From Lactobacillaceae bacterium (GTDB lineage Bacteria; Bacillota; Bacilli; Lactobacillales; Lactobacillaceae): a stretch of DNA of 39,746 nt. The notes beneath the pieces were generated by a model that made no database searches, was not told the origin of the DNA, and saw nothing but the letters and a program-made list of their open reading frames with translations. Position numbers and translations under genes: made by a program. The stretch covers positions 1 to 39,746 of the forward strand of contig JAITQG010000024.1 in the NCBI GenBank assembly GCA_031289015.1, in the 5' to 3' direction. Numbering within the stretch: position 1 is the stretch's first letter; each line of letters opens with the position of its first letter. Of the stretch, positions 18,772 to 27,928 are shown piece after piece.

Positions 18772-20166
18772 ATACAGGTCATCTTCGAGGTGAATGTTGG
18801 TTTCTCGTACCGCAAAGCGTAATCCCTTGGGGTAAAAATTCTTCATTTGGCCATCTACTAGCTTGCCAAACCCGGTCCCATTGCCATTCATCGTCAGTAA
18901 ATACCAACCATTTGACCATTGCGTGCGATCAGCGACCATAAAGGTATCCCCGTGCACATATTTAGCCCATTCAGCATCCGTTAACGCATACACCCGCGCA
19001 AATTGGTCAGGGTGCAGCGCTAAGGCTAATGCCAAACTTGGTTCAAAGCGATTTTTCTTCAACGTGCCTAGATGAACCCCGGCCCGCATCACGCTAATCC
19101 CCTTTAAATCAGGAATCCCAGCTGGCGGCGCATACAATTGATCCCCAAAGCTCAACAATTGCGTTGGTTGAAAGGTTGGTAAATTCACACTTCTAAAGGC
19201 TTCCCACAGCTCAAGGGCATCCTTTGCTACCTTGGTATTTGGTGTTTTAAACGGCTTTGTCGCCACATCATCTTCAGTCAAAGTCGAAACTAACTTGGCG
19301 ATAAAGTGTCCTTCACCAGCCAGATGGTGCGGGAACAAACGCGCTGTTTTAGCGAGCTCTGGATTGCCATCCGCCCAATCTGGCCGCCCATCATCAACAC
19401 CGGCTGGCTTATTAATTGGCATGATCGTCAACCATGGATACTCATTAACCAGCCAAGCAATCATCTGCTCGTCTTCTTCTGGGGCAAAGGTACAAGTCGA
19501 ATACGTCAACTCGCCCCCCGGTTTTAACATTTTTACAGCTTCTGTCAAAATTTCACGTTGCAAATCCGCGCACTTGGCTGGATAATCCACGTCCCAATAT
19601 TGCATAGCGGCGGGGTCTTTGCGAAACATTCCCTCACCCGAACACGGTGCATCCAACACAATTTTGTCAAAGAACCCAGCAAAGCGCGGACTCAAATCAG
19701 CCGGCGCATGGTTCGTCACAAGCGCATTGGCAACCCCAAAACGTTCCATGTTTTCACTCAAAATCGTCGCACGCTTGCGGAAAATTTCATTGGAAACTAA
19801 GAGGCCAGCCCCTTGCAAAAAGGATGCTAGATGCGTTGACTTACCACCTGGGGCTGCGGCTAAATCCAACACTTTATCACCCGGTACTGGATGGGCCACT
19901 TCAGCCACTAATTGAGCTGAGGGTTCTTGGGAATAAATCAACCCCGTCGTGTGGTCAACTGAATGCCCCGAAACGGCTCCAACGCGTCCCCATTGACCCC
20001 AGGCAACCTTATCCACAAATGGCGTATCATATAATGCTTGTTGCGCCTTTAACGGATTAATCCGAAATGCTTTAATGATTGGTTGATCAAATGACGCTAA
20101 AAAGGCCTCTGCTTGGTCGCCTAGTAGCTTGGAATATTTCGCTTCAAAGCCAATTGGTAATTCCAT
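18769..20166 (-). CDS. rsmF: 16S rRNA m5C methyltransferase, NOL1/NOP2/Sun (RsmF-type)
   Basis: The 465-residue enzyme methylates cytosine C5 in rRNA using S-adenosylmethionine. The SAM site VLDLAAAPGGKSTHLA, the motif DAPCSGEGMFRKD and the motif YSTCTFAPEEDEQ supply the two catalytic cysteines in the order typical of Nop2/Sun enzymes. The long C-terminal part after about residue 310 matches the RsmF/YebU class (with PUA-like region), not RsmB. AAGGAGG precedes the ATG. It follows the membrane-anchored unknown by 15 bases. The exact target cytosine(s) cannot be told from the sequence. Confidence 0.9.
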   Translation of the reverse strand: MELPIGFEAKYSKLLGDQAEAFLASFDQPIIKAFRINPLKAQQALYDTPFVDKVAWGQWGRVGAVSGHSVDHTTGLIYSQEPSAQLVAEVAHPVPGDKVLDLAAAPGGKSTHLASFLQGAGLLVSNEIFRKRATILSENMERFGVANALVTNHAPADLSPRFAGFFDKIVLDAPCSGEGMFRKDPAAMQYWDVDYPAKCADLQREILTEAVKMLKPGGELTYSTCTFAPEEDEQMIAWLVNEYPWLTIMPINKPAGVDDGRPDWADGNPELAKTARLFPHHLAGEGHFIAKLVSTLTEDDVATKPFKTPNTKVAKDALELWEAFRSVNLPTFQPTQLLSFGDQLYAPPAGIPDLKGISVMRAGVHLGTLKKNRFEPSLALALALHPDQFARVYALTDAEWAKYVHGDTFMVADRTQWSNGWYLLTMNGNGTGFGKLVDGQMKNFYPKGLRFAVRETNIHLEDDLY

Positions 20167-20181
20167 CTCGATGCCTCCTTA

Positions 20182-20892
20182 CTATTGCAAATTACTAATC
20201 ATGACTGACTCAACCGTTTCCCGTTGCGTCTGGCCAGAATACCGGCCGGTGGTCACCTTTTTATTCAAATCTGTTTCTGATAACGCCCCATTCATTGAGA
20301 CGACATCGCCATCTAGATAATGGTTCACTAACCCTAAAAATTCCGCGGTAGTTAATGTCGTCTTAATCGTCCTAGTTCCAACTTGAAGCGCACTGCCAAA
20401 AATCGTCGACTCTTCGGATGGATGCGCCTTCATGTATGTGCGCAAGGCCGAAATATTCTTGGCTGTCGTACTTGGTTGAATATCATAGCGTTCAAGAATT
20501 TCTGGCAGGGCAGCCTTTTGATATTTAATGACTTCATCAATGGGCACATGTAATTTAGTAGTCACATTTTTGACCGTGGCATTTGGCGTTGCCCGCTGAA
20601 AATCATCAGCTAATTGCACCACTAAATTTTGTTGGGTATCTGGATTCATCGCCACGAGATACATTTCATTTTGACCAATTGCTAAAATCGCAATGGGGTC
20701 TTGTTTCTTAATGGCATCAGTGTCATTTTTGAGGCCAGAAATACTCATATGGGTCTGTTGTTCAAAGGATTTAGCCATCCGCCAACCATACCAAACAACC
20801 CCCAGACCGCCAATTAATAGCACGACGACCGTAATGAGGATCCCGATTCTAAATTTTTTACTTGCCTTTTTCTTGGATGCTGCTTGATCCAT
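20182..20892 (-). CDS. Membrane-anchored extracytoplasmic protein, possibly degenerate LCP domain
   Basis: The 236-residue protein has a basic N-terminus (about 14 residues), one membrane helix (about 16-36) and an outside domain of about 200 residues. Around residues 66-95 it reads IAILAIGQNEMYLVAMNPDT, which resembles the start of LytR-CpsA-Psr domains (a hydrophobic strand with Gly, then a strand ending in NP-T). The C-terminal part also has a TTLTTAEFLGLV segment like the end of LCP domains. The usual LCP arginines that bind polyprenyl phosphate are not seen, so if related it is probably inactive or divergent. This is a tentative likeness; it may be unrelated. It lies between a HAD phosphatase and rsmF with short gaps, in one likely operon. 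Confidence 0.6.
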   Translation of the reverse strand: MDQAASKKKASKKFRIGILITVVVLLIGGLGVVWYGWRMAKSFEQQTHMSISGLKNDTDAIKKQDPIAILAIGQNEMYLVAMNPDTQQNLVVQLADDFQRATPNATVKNVTTKLHVPIDEVIKYQKAALPEILERYDIQPSTTAKNISALRTYMKAHPSEESTIFGSALQVGTRTIKTTLTTAEFLGLVNHYLDGDVVSMNGALSETDLNKKVTTGRYSGQTQRETVESVMISNLQ

Positions 20893-20910
20893 TGGAAAAC
20901 TACCTCGTTA

Positions 20911-21750
20911 TTAGTCAATGTGTATATCTAACATTTTTGCGATATACCGCGCCATGCCATCTTCAGTATTGGGTAAATCCGTCACATCATCAGAAAAGAC
21001 CTTTAATGCCGGATTACCATTTGCCATGACAATGCCATGCGTGGCCCAATCAATCATCTCCACGTCATTCATTTCATCGCCAAATGCGTATATATCGTCT
21101 TTTTGAATTCCATAGGCCTGGCGCAAAAAATCCAGTCCCGTGGTCTTAGAAACCCCCGCGGGGGCCACTTCTAAGACTGGTGAATTCCCACCCCAAGTGC
21201 GAATTTCAACATTATCCTCACCGTAACGCTCCTTCACGAAACGTTGAATTTGCGCTTGGTGCAATGGATCAGCGGCTTGCAACAAAATGGCATTAATGTC
21301 GGTTTGCAACGCCAAGCGATTTAACATCTTTTGTTCATCTTCGGCTTTAGGGAAAAACAACGATTCATCATTGGTCAAATTGCCCGGATTGATATCTGGT
21401 GACACCCATACATCATGCTTATTCTCGGCAATCACGCGGTCGATATTTAATTGCGGTGAAATTTCTAGCAAATCAAAGGCAACTTCTCGTGAAATTTGCA
21501 TCGAATATTCTTTGTCCCAATGTTGGTGCGGCTTGTGGCCTAATGAGCCGTTAAAATTAATCATTGGCGACTTCAAGCCCAGTTCATCATAAATGTTCGT
21601 CGACAATCTAGCTGGCCGGCCGGTGATGATTGAAACAATGTGGCCTTGATTTTGCACTTCTTGTAAAATCCGGCGCGTCCGTTCAGACACGAGACCGTCC
21701 CCATTCAGTGTCGTACCATCTAAATCAATCCCAATTAATTTACGTCCCAT
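20911..21750 (-). CDS. HAD-superfamily (Cof-type) phosphatase
   Basis: The 279-residue protein is a Cof-type HAD hydrolase (subclass IIB). Motif I is DLDGTTLNGDG (nucleophile Asp8), motif II is the SIITGRPA segment, motif III includes GVSKTTGLDF, and motif IV is GDEMNDVEMI. Such enzymes dephosphorylate sugar phosphates, nucleotides or flavin precursors in the cytosol; sequence does not fix the substrate. AGAGGG precedes the ATG. It is preceded by the terminator of the aldo/keto reductase gene and followed within 18 bases by the membrane-anchored unknown, so it is likely the first gene of that operon. Confidence 0.9.
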   Translation of the reverse strand: MGRKLIGIDLDGTTLNGDGLVSERTRRILQEVQNQGHIVSIITGRPARLSTNIYDELGLKSPMINFNGSLGHKPHQHWDKEYSMQISREVAFDLLEISPQLNIDRVIAENKHDVWVSPDINPGNLTNDESLFFPKAEDEQKMLNRLALQTDINAILLQAADPLHQAQIQRFVKERYGEDNVEIRTWGGNSPVLEVAPAGVSKTTGLDFLRQAYGIQKDDIYAFGDEMNDVEMIDWATHGIVMANGNPALKVFSDDVTDLPNTEDGMARYIAKMLDIHID

Positions 21751-21795
21751 GTGAATTCACCCTCTACAATTTATTTATCTTATCTGGTTGCTAAT

Positions 21796-21837
21796 AAAAA
21801 AGAAGCCTGAGCAACCAACTTTTACTCAACCTTCTTA
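21796..21837 (-). terminator. Terminator of the aldo/keto reductase gene
   Basis: AAGAAG..TGAG pairs with CTCA..CTTCTT around a 13-base loop, followed by a T-run on the minus strand. Confidence 0.8.
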
Positions 21838-21870
21838 TTTTAGCTTATTTAACTGGTTTTATCTATCATT

Positions 21871-22860
21871 CTAGCGATTTAATATTGTATCAATTGTTGC
21901 AAGCTCTTCAGCATCAAGTTGCATATTATCAGCAACCTTAATGTTATCTAACAAATGGTCCACTGATGAGGCGCCAATCACGATTGAGGCCACACGCGCA
22001 TCACGCAATAACCACGCCATGGCAAGTTGCGCCAAGGTTTGTCCGCGCTTAGCCGCTACTTGATTTAGCGCATTCAACTTAGCCACGGTACCCTCAGGAT
22101 CCTTGGCAATAAAATCATTTGAGCGATGCAATGGGAAATCAGCTGGAATCCCATCCAAATAACGGTCAGTCAACAGCCCTTCAGCCAGTGGCCCATACGC
22201 GATTAAGCCTGCATGATTTTGATCCAAAACATCCAACAGCCCCGTCGCTTCAGGTTCGCGGTTCAACATATTGTATGAAACTTGATTCCCAATAAATGGC
22301 GTGTGTAACTCCGCAAAAATTTCGGCAATTGCGGCAGTCTGAGCGGCATCATAATTAGACACCCCCACATACAGCGCTTTACCTTGGCGAACCAACAAAT
22401 CCAAGGCTTCAGCGGTTTCCCGCAAATTTGTATTTGGATCCCAACGATGCGCATAGAAAATATCCACATAATCCAAATGCATCCGCGTTAACGACATGTC
22501 CAATGCCGCCGTTAGCGTTTTTTTGCCCGAGAATTCCCCGAGCGGACCAGGCCACATGTGATAACCGGCCTTGGTAGTAATCACTAATTCATTGCGATAC
22601 GGCTTCAAATCAGATTGATACACGGCCCCAAATGTTGCTTCAGCTGAACCATTTGATGGCCCGTAATTTGACGCATTATCAAACGAGAAAATCCCATTGT
22701 CAAAGGCTTTTAACATCACTTCACGGGAATTTGCTAAGGTCTTTTGATCACCCAAATTGCGCCATAAGCCAAACGATAAGGCCGGTAAAATCAAACCTGA
22801 ATCAGCCACGCGCCGATAAGGTAAACGATCATAACGATTTTCAGCTGCTGCATATACCAT
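21871..22860 (-). CDS. Aldo/keto reductase, YghZ-like
   Basis: The 329-residue TIM-barrel oxidoreductase has the family's catalytic set: Asp and Tyr in DNASNYGPSNG, Lys in VITTKAGY and His in YAHRWDP. The C-terminal NADPH site follows in IVIGASSVDHL. Length and N-terminal LPYRRVADSGLILPALSFG match the YghZ group (L-glyceraldehyde 3-phosphate reductase), so it probably reduces small aldehydes. It follows prs by 23 bases with AAGGAG, so they should be co-transcribed. A detoxification role linked to sugar phosphate metabolism is inference. Confidence 0.88.
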   Translation of the reverse strand: MVYAAAENRYDRLPYRRVADSGLILPALSFGLWRNLGDQKTLANSREVMLKAFDNGIFSFDNASNYGPSNGSAEATFGAVYQSDLKPYRNELVITTKAGYHMWPGPLGEFSGKKTLTAALDMSLTRMHLDYVDIFYAHRWDPNTNLRETAEALDLLVRQGKALYVGVSNYDAAQTAAIAEIFAELHTPFIGNQVSYNMLNREPEATGLLDVLDQNHAGLIAYGPLAEGLLTDRYLDGIPADFPLHRSNDFIAKDPEGTVAKLNALNQVAAKRGQTLAQLAMAWLLRDARVASIVIGASSVDHLLDNIKVADNMQLDAEELATIDTILNR

Positions 22861-22883
22861 TTCAAAAAAGACTCCTTACTTGT

Positions 22884-23855
22884 TTATAACTTTACATCGG
22901 GATTGTTTTTTGACTTCAACAAAGGCCCGATATCTTGATTATTGTGAATCCGCTTGATTGCTTCAGCCAACAAAGGCGCCACCGATAGCGTCAGCAACTT
23001 TGAAAATTGCTTATCAGCGGGCACCGACAAAGTATCCGTCACAATGACACTCTTAATGTTGTCGTCTGCGGCCAAACGTTCTTCCGCTTTATTTGAGAAG
23101 ACCGCATGCGTCCCCACAGCGTAGACATCCAATGCGCCAGCCGCCTTGACTGCCGCAGCCGTAGTAATCATGCGCCGAGCTGAATCGATAATATCATCAA
23201 CAATGATGACGTTCTTGCCCTTCACATCCCCGACAATTGCATCGGGATTGGCCGGATTTTCACTGGCCACACGATCATTGACGACACCCCAAGGCGCCTT
23301 CAAAACTTCAGCAAACGTCCGTGAACGCCCAGCCCCAGTATGATCCGGTGAAACCACCACCACATTATCCAAGATATTGCGGTTATAGAAATAACTCGTC
23401 AACAACGGCGCCCCATACAAATGATCAACGGGGATATCAAAGAACCCTTGTAATTGATCAGCGTGCAAATCCACCGCCAAAACGCGCGCCACGCCATTCA
23501 TTTCAAGTAATGAGGCAATGATTTTAGCACTAATTGGTTCGCGCGACTTAGCTTTGCGATCTTGGCGGGCATACCCATAATATGGCAAGACCACATTGAT
23601 GGTCTTGGCGCTAGCACGGCGCAAAGCATCCACGGCAATCATGATTTCCATGAAGCTATCGTTGACTTCACCACCGATGGGCGAAATCACAAAAACATCG
23701 CAACCACGGATACTATCCATGATGCGTTCATAAATTTCACCATCCGCAAAGCGCGTGATGGTAATGGGCGTCAGGGGTAAATGTAATTCGTCAGCAATTT
23801 TTTGCGATAAAGCGGGATTAGTAGATAGGCCAATCAATTTGATACCGGTTTCCAC
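22884..23855 (-). CDS. prs: Ribose-phosphate pyrophosphokinase (PRPP synthetase), divergent PRPP loop
   Basis: The 323-residue enzyme makes PRPP from ribose 5-phosphate and ATP. The catalytic flexible loop is normal (YGYARQDRKAKSREPIS) and so is the AVDLHADQLQGFF segment. Two conserved sites differ from the usual enzyme: PDHTGAGRSR where PDHGGVTRAR is typical, and VDDIIDSARRM where the PRPP-binding loop is usually DDxIDTAGT. Some lactobacilli carry a second, diverged prs copy, and this may be it. The start is GTG at 23853-23855 with GGAGG nine bases ahead; no ATG is available at a sensible site. An extended -10 promoter lies at 23890-23917. Confidence 0.92.
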   Translation of the reverse strand: METGIKLIGLSTNPALSQKIADELHLPLTPITITRFADGEIYERIMDSIRGCDVFVISPIGGEVNDSFMEIMIAVDALRRASAKTINVVLPYYGYARQDRKAKSREPISAKIIASLLEMNGVARVLAVDLHADQLQGFFDIPVDHLYGAPLLTSYFYNRNILDNVVVVSPDHTGAGRSRTFAEVLKAPWGVVNDRVASENPANPDAIVGDVKGKNVIIVDDIIDSARRMITTAAAVKAAGALDVYAVGTHAVFSNKAEERLAADDNIKSVIVTDTLSVPADKQFSKLLTLSVAPLLAEAIKRIHNNQDIGPLLKSKNNPDVKL

Positions 23856-23889
23856 TCGCGTGTTCCTCCAAGCGTTCTTATTACTTTAT

Positions 23890-23917
23890 ATTCTACCAGA
23901 AAAACCACCAAACTAAA
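23890..23917 (-). promoter_or_regulatory. Promoter of prs
   Basis: TAGAAT (23890-23895) preceded by TGG forms an extended -10; TTTAGT (23912-23917) lies 16 bases upstream as a weak -35. Confidence 0.5.
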
Positions 23918-24031
23918 TATGGAGAATCGATGAACTGACTTGTTCAGCTATTTAATTATTAGTCAAAATCCTGTACACTATTAATCAATGTCACAAAACG
24001 CATCATGTATTAAAGAGAGGAAATTTTTACC

Positions 24032-24970
24032 ATGACGACTTTGACTGCGAGCATCGCCGGTTTTGACTTTGACGATATTATGCTAAACGCTGCTGGCGTG
24101 TACTGCATGACAACTGACGAGCTAAATGAAATTCTAAACGCCCCCGGAGCTGGGACTTTGGTGACTAAATCAGCCACCCCCGCCTACCGTACCGGGAACC
24201 CTGAACCCCGTTTGACAGCGATGCCAATGGGTTCGATCAACTCAATGGGCTTGCCAAACAACGGCTTGGATTATTATTTGGATTACGTCATCAAAACCCA
24301 AACTAACAAACCATTATTCTTGTCAATTGCCGGTTTGAGCAAAGCCGATAACTTGGCGATGTTGCACCAAATTTTGGATTCAGACTTTAACGGCTTAGTT
24401 GAATTGAATCTATCTTGCCCAAATGTGCCCGGCAAGCCTCAAACTGCTTATGACTTTGACGCCACGCGCACGATTTTGGAAGAAACGTTTGCCTTTTACA
24501 CTAAGCCATTGGGCGTAAAGTTGCCACCGTACTTTGATATCGTGCACTTTGACATGATTGCAGAAATTTTAAACGATTTCCCATTGGCCTTTGTCAACAC
24601 AATCAATTCAGTTGGTAACGCGATTTCAATCGATCCGGCAACTGATACAGTGGTTATCGCGCCTAAGGGTGGCTTTGGTGGCATCGGTGGTGAATTAGTG
24701 AAGCCGACTGCCCTCGCCAATGTCCGGGCCTTGCGCATGCGTTTGAAGCCTGAAATTAAGATTATTGGAACTGGCGGCGTAAAAACTGGTCGCGATGTCT
24801 ACGAACACATCTTGTGTGGTGCTGATTTGGTTTCAGTTGGGACTAACTTGTACTTGGAAGGCCCTGAAATCTTTGCCCGCTTGAAGGCTGAATTACAAGC
24901 TGAAATGCAAGCCAAGGGTTATACGGACTTAGCCGCTTTCCGTGGTAAGTTGCAAACTTTGCCAAACTAG
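24032..24970 (+). CDS. pyrD: Dihydroorotate dehydrogenase, class 1A (fumarate-type)
   Basis: The 312-residue flavoenzyme oxidises dihydroorotate to orotate in pyrimidine synthesis. The catalytic cysteine sits in [12 protein letters not shown], as in Lactococcus PyrDA; class 1B and class 2 enzymes differ at this segment. The FMN site [20 protein letters not shown] is present. There is no N-terminal membrane extension, so it is cytosolic and uses fumarate or a similar acceptor. AGAGG precedes the ATG. It is divergent from prs and not with other pyr genes. Its 3' end contains the promoter of the thiamine transport operon. Confidence 0.95.
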   Translation: MTTLTASIAGFDFDDIMLNAAGVYCMTTDELNEILNAPGAGTLVTKSATPAYRTGNPEPRLTAMPMGSINSMGLPNNGLDYYLDYVIKTQTNKPLFLSIAGLSKADNLAMLHQILDSDFNGLVELNLSCPNVPGKPQTAYDFDATRTILEETFAFYTKPLGVKLPPYFDIVHFDMIAEILNDFPLAFVNTINSVGNAISIDPATDTVVIAPKGGFGGIGGELVKPTALANVRALRMRLKPEIKIIGTGGVKTGRDVYEHILCGADLVSVGTNLYLEGPEIFARLKAELQAEMQAKGYTDLAAFRGKLQTLPN

Positions 24971-24978
24971 GCTACTAT
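24950..24978 (+). promoter_or_regulatory. Promoter of the TPP riboswitch-ykoEDC operon
   Basis: TTGCAA (24950-24955), a 17-base spacer and TACTAT (24973-24978). It overlaps the end of pyrD and ends 18 bases before the riboswitch P1 stem. Confidence 0.75.
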
Positions 24979-24995
24979 TATCAAACAGAATAAAT

Positions 24996-25079
24996 CAAAC
25001 AAGCTGGGGTGCTCTAGAGCTGAGAAAATACCCATTGAACCTGTTCCGGATAATTCCGGCGAAGGGAGCTTGGTTTGTT
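24996..25079 (+). promoter_or_regulatory. TPP riboswitch (THI box)
   Basis: All conserved parts of the thiamine pyrophosphate aptamer are present: GGGGTGC, GCTGAGA, ATACCC, TTGAACCTG, CCGGATAAT, CCGGCGAAGGGA. The ends CAAACAAGCT and AGCTTGGTTTG close P1. A terminator follows, so TPP should switch off transcription of the transporter genes. Confidence 0.97.
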
Positions 25080-25092
25080 TACTATTTACCGT

Positions 25093-25140
25093 AAACACAC
25101 CTAGTCCAGCATTGTTGGGATAGGTGTGTTTTATTTGTTT
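25093..25140 (+). terminator. Riboswitch-controlled terminator
   Basis: AAACACACCTA and TAGGTGTGTTT form a stem with inner GTCC/GGGA pairing, followed by T-rich sequence. It stands between the aptamer and ykoE. Confidence 0.85.
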
Positions 25141-25186
25141 TACGAGCAACCTATGCGCACATATCATTCATTTAGGAGCTATTATT

Positions 25187-25753
25187 ATGCAAACTGTTTC
25201 AAGTAAAAAGCGCGGTTGGTCACTCCAAGACGTGATTTTCTTAGCGATTATCGCCATCTTCTTCGGGGTTATTTATGAAGTCTGGGGCTTTGCCTACAAT
25301 GTTGTGGCCGCTACTCCGCTCAAGCCGTTCGCCAACGATGCCACTTTAGGCGTTTGGTTGATGGCTGGTCCATTAGCCGGCTTGTTGTTGAAAAAGGTTG
25401 GGGCTACCACATTAGGTGAAGTCCTCGCCGCCGTAGTTGAAATGTTGTTGTTCTCACAATGGGGTGCTTCAACGATCATCAGTGGTTTGGTGCAAGGTGT
25501 CGGTTCAGAACTCGGATTTGCCTTTACAGGTTATAAAAACTGGTCAAAATTTGGCCTCGCCTTAAGCGTTATCACATCAACCATCGTGACTTTTGGTTGG
25601 GACTTGTTCCAAAGTGGCTATGCAGCCTTTGATTTGGGCCTCTTGGTTGCCCTCTTCATCGTGCGCTTCATCTCAATTGGCTTGTTTGCCGGTGTCTTAG
25701 TGTATTGGATTACTGCCTTGGTTAGTCAATCAGGCCTCTTAAAGCAAAAATAA
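25187..25753 (+). CDS. ykoE: ECF transporter substrate-binding (S) component YkoE
   Basis: The 188-residue membrane protein has about five to six hydrophobic helices and the YkoE hallmark near the N-terminus (YEVWGFAYN, then TLGVWLMAGPLAGLL). YkoE binds thiamine or its pyrimidine precursor. The ATG at 25187-25189 has AGGAG upstream; an in-frame upstream ATG at 25124 would lie within the terminator and is rejected. It is first in the operon ykoE-ykoD-ykoC under the TPP riboswitch, which strongly supports a thiamine-related substrate. Confidence 0.93.
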   Translation: MQTVSSKKRGWSLQDVIFLAIIAIFFGVIYEVWGFAYNVVAATPLKPFANDATLGVWLMAGPLAGLLLKKVGATTLGEVLAAVVEMLLFSQWGASTIISGLVQGVGSELGFAFTGYKNWSKFGLALSVITSTIVTFGWDLFQSGYAAFDLGLLVALFIVRFISIGLFAGVLVYWITALVSQSGLLKQK

Positions 25754-25755
25754 TT

Positions 25756-27171
25756 ATGAGTAAATTAATTGTTGAAAATTTAAGTTTCAGCTATCAACCC
25801 GCCAAAGGAGACATTTTAACCAATGTCTCCTTAACGCTATCGCCGGGTTCTTTTAACTTGCTTGTCGGCCCCAGTGGTTCGGGCAAGTCAACCCTTTTAA
25901 AATTAATGGCCGGACTGTATCCACAATTTGGTGGCACGATTACTAGTGGTGCCGTGCAATTAGAAGGCCAACCGATTGGACCCATTGTGCCGTTTGAACG
26001 TGCCAAACATGTAGCCTTGTTGTTTCAAAATCCCAGTCGCCAATTTGCCATGCAGACCCCGGTTGAACAACTGCGCTTTGCTTTGGAAAACATCCAATTC
26101 CCCGTCGAGCAAATCAGCGACCGGATTGCATTTGCCTTGTCGAGTTTGGCAATTGAGCATTTAGCCCACCAAAACCTCTTTACGATGTCAGGTGGTGAAC
26201 AACAAAAAATCGCCCTGGCTACGGTGTTAGCCTTGGATAGCCAAATCATTTTGTTGGATGAGCCATTTGCCAATGTGGATCCCAGTGCGCGCCTCGACTT
26301 GCTACAATTGTTAAAAACGCTGCAAGTCCAGCACGGCAAAACGATTTTAATCGCTGATCATGATTTGTCAGGTTACGCTGGGCTCGTCGATCACATGTAC
26401 ACGATGCAAAATACCAATGTCGAATCTGCTGATGTGGCCACGTTAAACCAGGCCCCAGTCAGCATCAAGTTTAACAGCTTAAATCGTACGGCAACCGTTA
26501 ATCTAAGTTGGCAAGCCTTGACGATTACCCTGGGCCAACGCCAGCTTTTGACGCCATCGACCATGGGTCTACCAGTCGGTCAATTAGGCTTGTTGTCTGG
26601 CGTGAATGGCGCTGGTAAAACCACGCTGTTCAAAGCGCTCGCTCATCAATTACCCTACACCGGCCAAGTCATGTGGCAAGGTCTTGATTCAAAACCCATC
26701 AAAGCCAAACAATGGGCACAAACTCTCGGCTATGTCTTTCAAAGTGCCACTGACCAATTCGTCGCAATGACTGTGGCCGATGAATTAGCCATCAGCCAAC
26801 GCGCCAGCTTATTGTCTGCATATTGGACTGATGAACGAATTCTTTCAGCCTTAGAAACCCTCAATTTAACCGGCGCGCAGGATCAAATTGTCTATCAATT
26901 ATCAGGTGGCCAACAAAAAAAGGTTCAAGTCTTAAGCATGCTGATCATGGGCCAACCCGTTTTGTTACTCGACGAACCATTAGCCGGCTTAGACATGGTC
27001 TCACTCACCAACCTAATGCCCCTCATCAAACAAACAATCACCGATAACAAGCTAACTGGCTTGATGATCTCACACCAACGCAACGGCCTAGCCCCATTCA
27101 TTGATTACGAATTAACGCTAGCCAATCAACAATTATTAACTAACCAGGAGGTCGCCTTTGATGCTCAATAA
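25756..27171 (+). CDS. ykoD: ECF transporter ATPase, fused double ABC domain YkoD
   Basis: The 471-residue protein has two ABC cassettes in one chain. First half: Walker A GPSGSGKST, signature MSGGEQQKIAL, Walker B IILLDEPFANVD. Second half: Walker A GVNGAGKTT, signature LSGGQQKKVQV, Walker B VLLLDEPLAGLD. All catalytic residues look intact. It energises uptake with YkoE and YkoC. The start lies two bases after the ykoE stop, with AAAGCAAAAA as a poor ribosome site, so coupling is likely; the end overlaps ykoC. Confidence 0.94.
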   Translation: MSKLIVENLSFSYQPAKGDILTNVSLTLSPGSFNLLVGPSGSGKSTLLKLMAGLYPQFGGTITSGAVQLEGQPIGPIVPFERAKHVALLFQNPSRQFAMQTPVEQLRFALENIQFPVEQISDRIAFALSSLAIEHLAHQNLFTMSGGEQQKIALATVLALDSQIILLDEPFANVDPSARLDLLQLLKTLQVQHGKTILIADHDLSGYAGLVDHMYTMQNTNVESADVATLNQAPVSIKFNSLNRTATVNLSWQALTITLGQRQLLTPSTMGLPVGQLGLLSGVNGAGKTTLFKALAHQLPYTGQVMWQGLDSKPIKAKQWAQTLGYVFQSATDQFVAMTVADELAISQRASLLSAYWTDERILSALETLNLTGAQDQIVYQLSGGQQKKVQVLSMLIMGQPVLLLDEPLAGLDMVSLTNLMPLIKQTITDNKLTGLMISHQRNGLAPFIDYELTLANQQLLTNQEVAFDAQ

Positions 27172-27838
27172 ACTCAAAATCAATGTCACCGCCATGTTTA
27201 TTTTAATGTTTGTGATTGGCGTAGAAATCTCGTTTATCAAAAGTGTCTGGTTGAATTTAATCATCGCGGGTATCGGGTTGTTATACGTCTTAATTTATTC
27301 ATCGCATCATAAAATCATCGCTTGGGCGTTATTAATTTCATTGCCAATTGCGCTTGGAACTTGGTGGTCATTTTGGGCCTTTAGTGTCAGCGACAATTGG
27401 CACTTAGCCTGGGTCTACACCACGCGTTTATACGCCTACTTTTTCTTAGGCGCGATGTTAACGATGACCACGCACGTGAAAACACTGTTGATTAGTTTGC
27501 ACTTACATCTACATTTATCAAACACGTTTACCTATGGCTTACTCGCCGCCTTTAATCTATTACCGCGCGTCAAACAGCAAGTCAAAATCATTCAGTACGC
27601 CGCCCAATTACGGGGCATCCAATACCATTTATGGTCGCCACAATTGTATTTTAAAGCGATTGTTAGCTCACTGCATTGGTCCCAAGACTTATCTGAAGCC
27701 ATGACCTCACACGGTTTTTCAGAAGGCTTTCCCCGCACGGAATCCCATGTCGACGTCTTACCGCTATGGCAAATCGGCTTAGTAGTCATTCTTGGTTTAA
27801 GCGTATTAGTGAGTGCCATTGGCTTAAACCCGTGGTAA
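27161..27838 (+). CDS. ykoC: ECF transporter transmembrane (T) component YkoC
   Basis: The 225-residue protein has about five hydrophobic helices and a CbiQ-like cytoplasmic part with the coupling-helix motif (KIIQYAAQLRG and MTSHGFSEGFPR, the Ala-Arg-Gly-type turns of EcfT). ATG at 27161 is chosen over TTG at 27158, because AGGAGG stands nine bases before the ATG. It overlaps ykoD by 11 bases. Last gene of the operon; a terminator follows at 27852-27876. Confidence 0.92.
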   Translation: MLNKLKINVTAMFILMFVIGVEISFIKSVWLNLIIAGIGLLYVLIYSSHHKIIAWALLISLPIALGTWWSFWAFSVSDNWHLAWVYTTRLYAYFFLGAMLTMTTHVKTLLISLHLHLHLSNTFTYGLLAAFNLLPRVKQQVKIIQYAAQLRGIQYHLWSPQLYFKAIVSSLHWSQDLSEAMTSHGFSEGFPRTESHVDVLPLWQIGLVVILGLSVLVSAIGLNPW

Positions 27839-27851
27839 AGCATCTTTATCG

Positions 27852-27876
27852 AGTCCACCATTGCGTGGGCTTTTTT
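27852..27876 (+). terminator. Terminator of ykoEDC
   Basis: AGTCCAC, six-base loop, GTGGGCT, then a T-run. Seven pairs with one wobble. Confidence 0.8.
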
Positions 27877-27888
27877 GCTGGCCAAATT

Positions 27889-27914
27889 AAAAAGCCACCT
27901 CAATTGAGCATGGC
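27889..27914 (-). terminator. Terminator of the 123-residue membrane protein gene
   Basis: On the minus strand GCCA..CTCAATTGAG..TGGC forms a hairpin with an inner palindrome, followed by five T. Confidence 0.7.
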
Positions 27915-27928
27915 CAATGCAATTTAAA

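Noticed and set aside
25124-25186. Upstream ATG extension of ykoE
   Set aside because: It starts inside the riboswitch terminator and lacks a ribosome site; ATG at 25187 has AGGAG.
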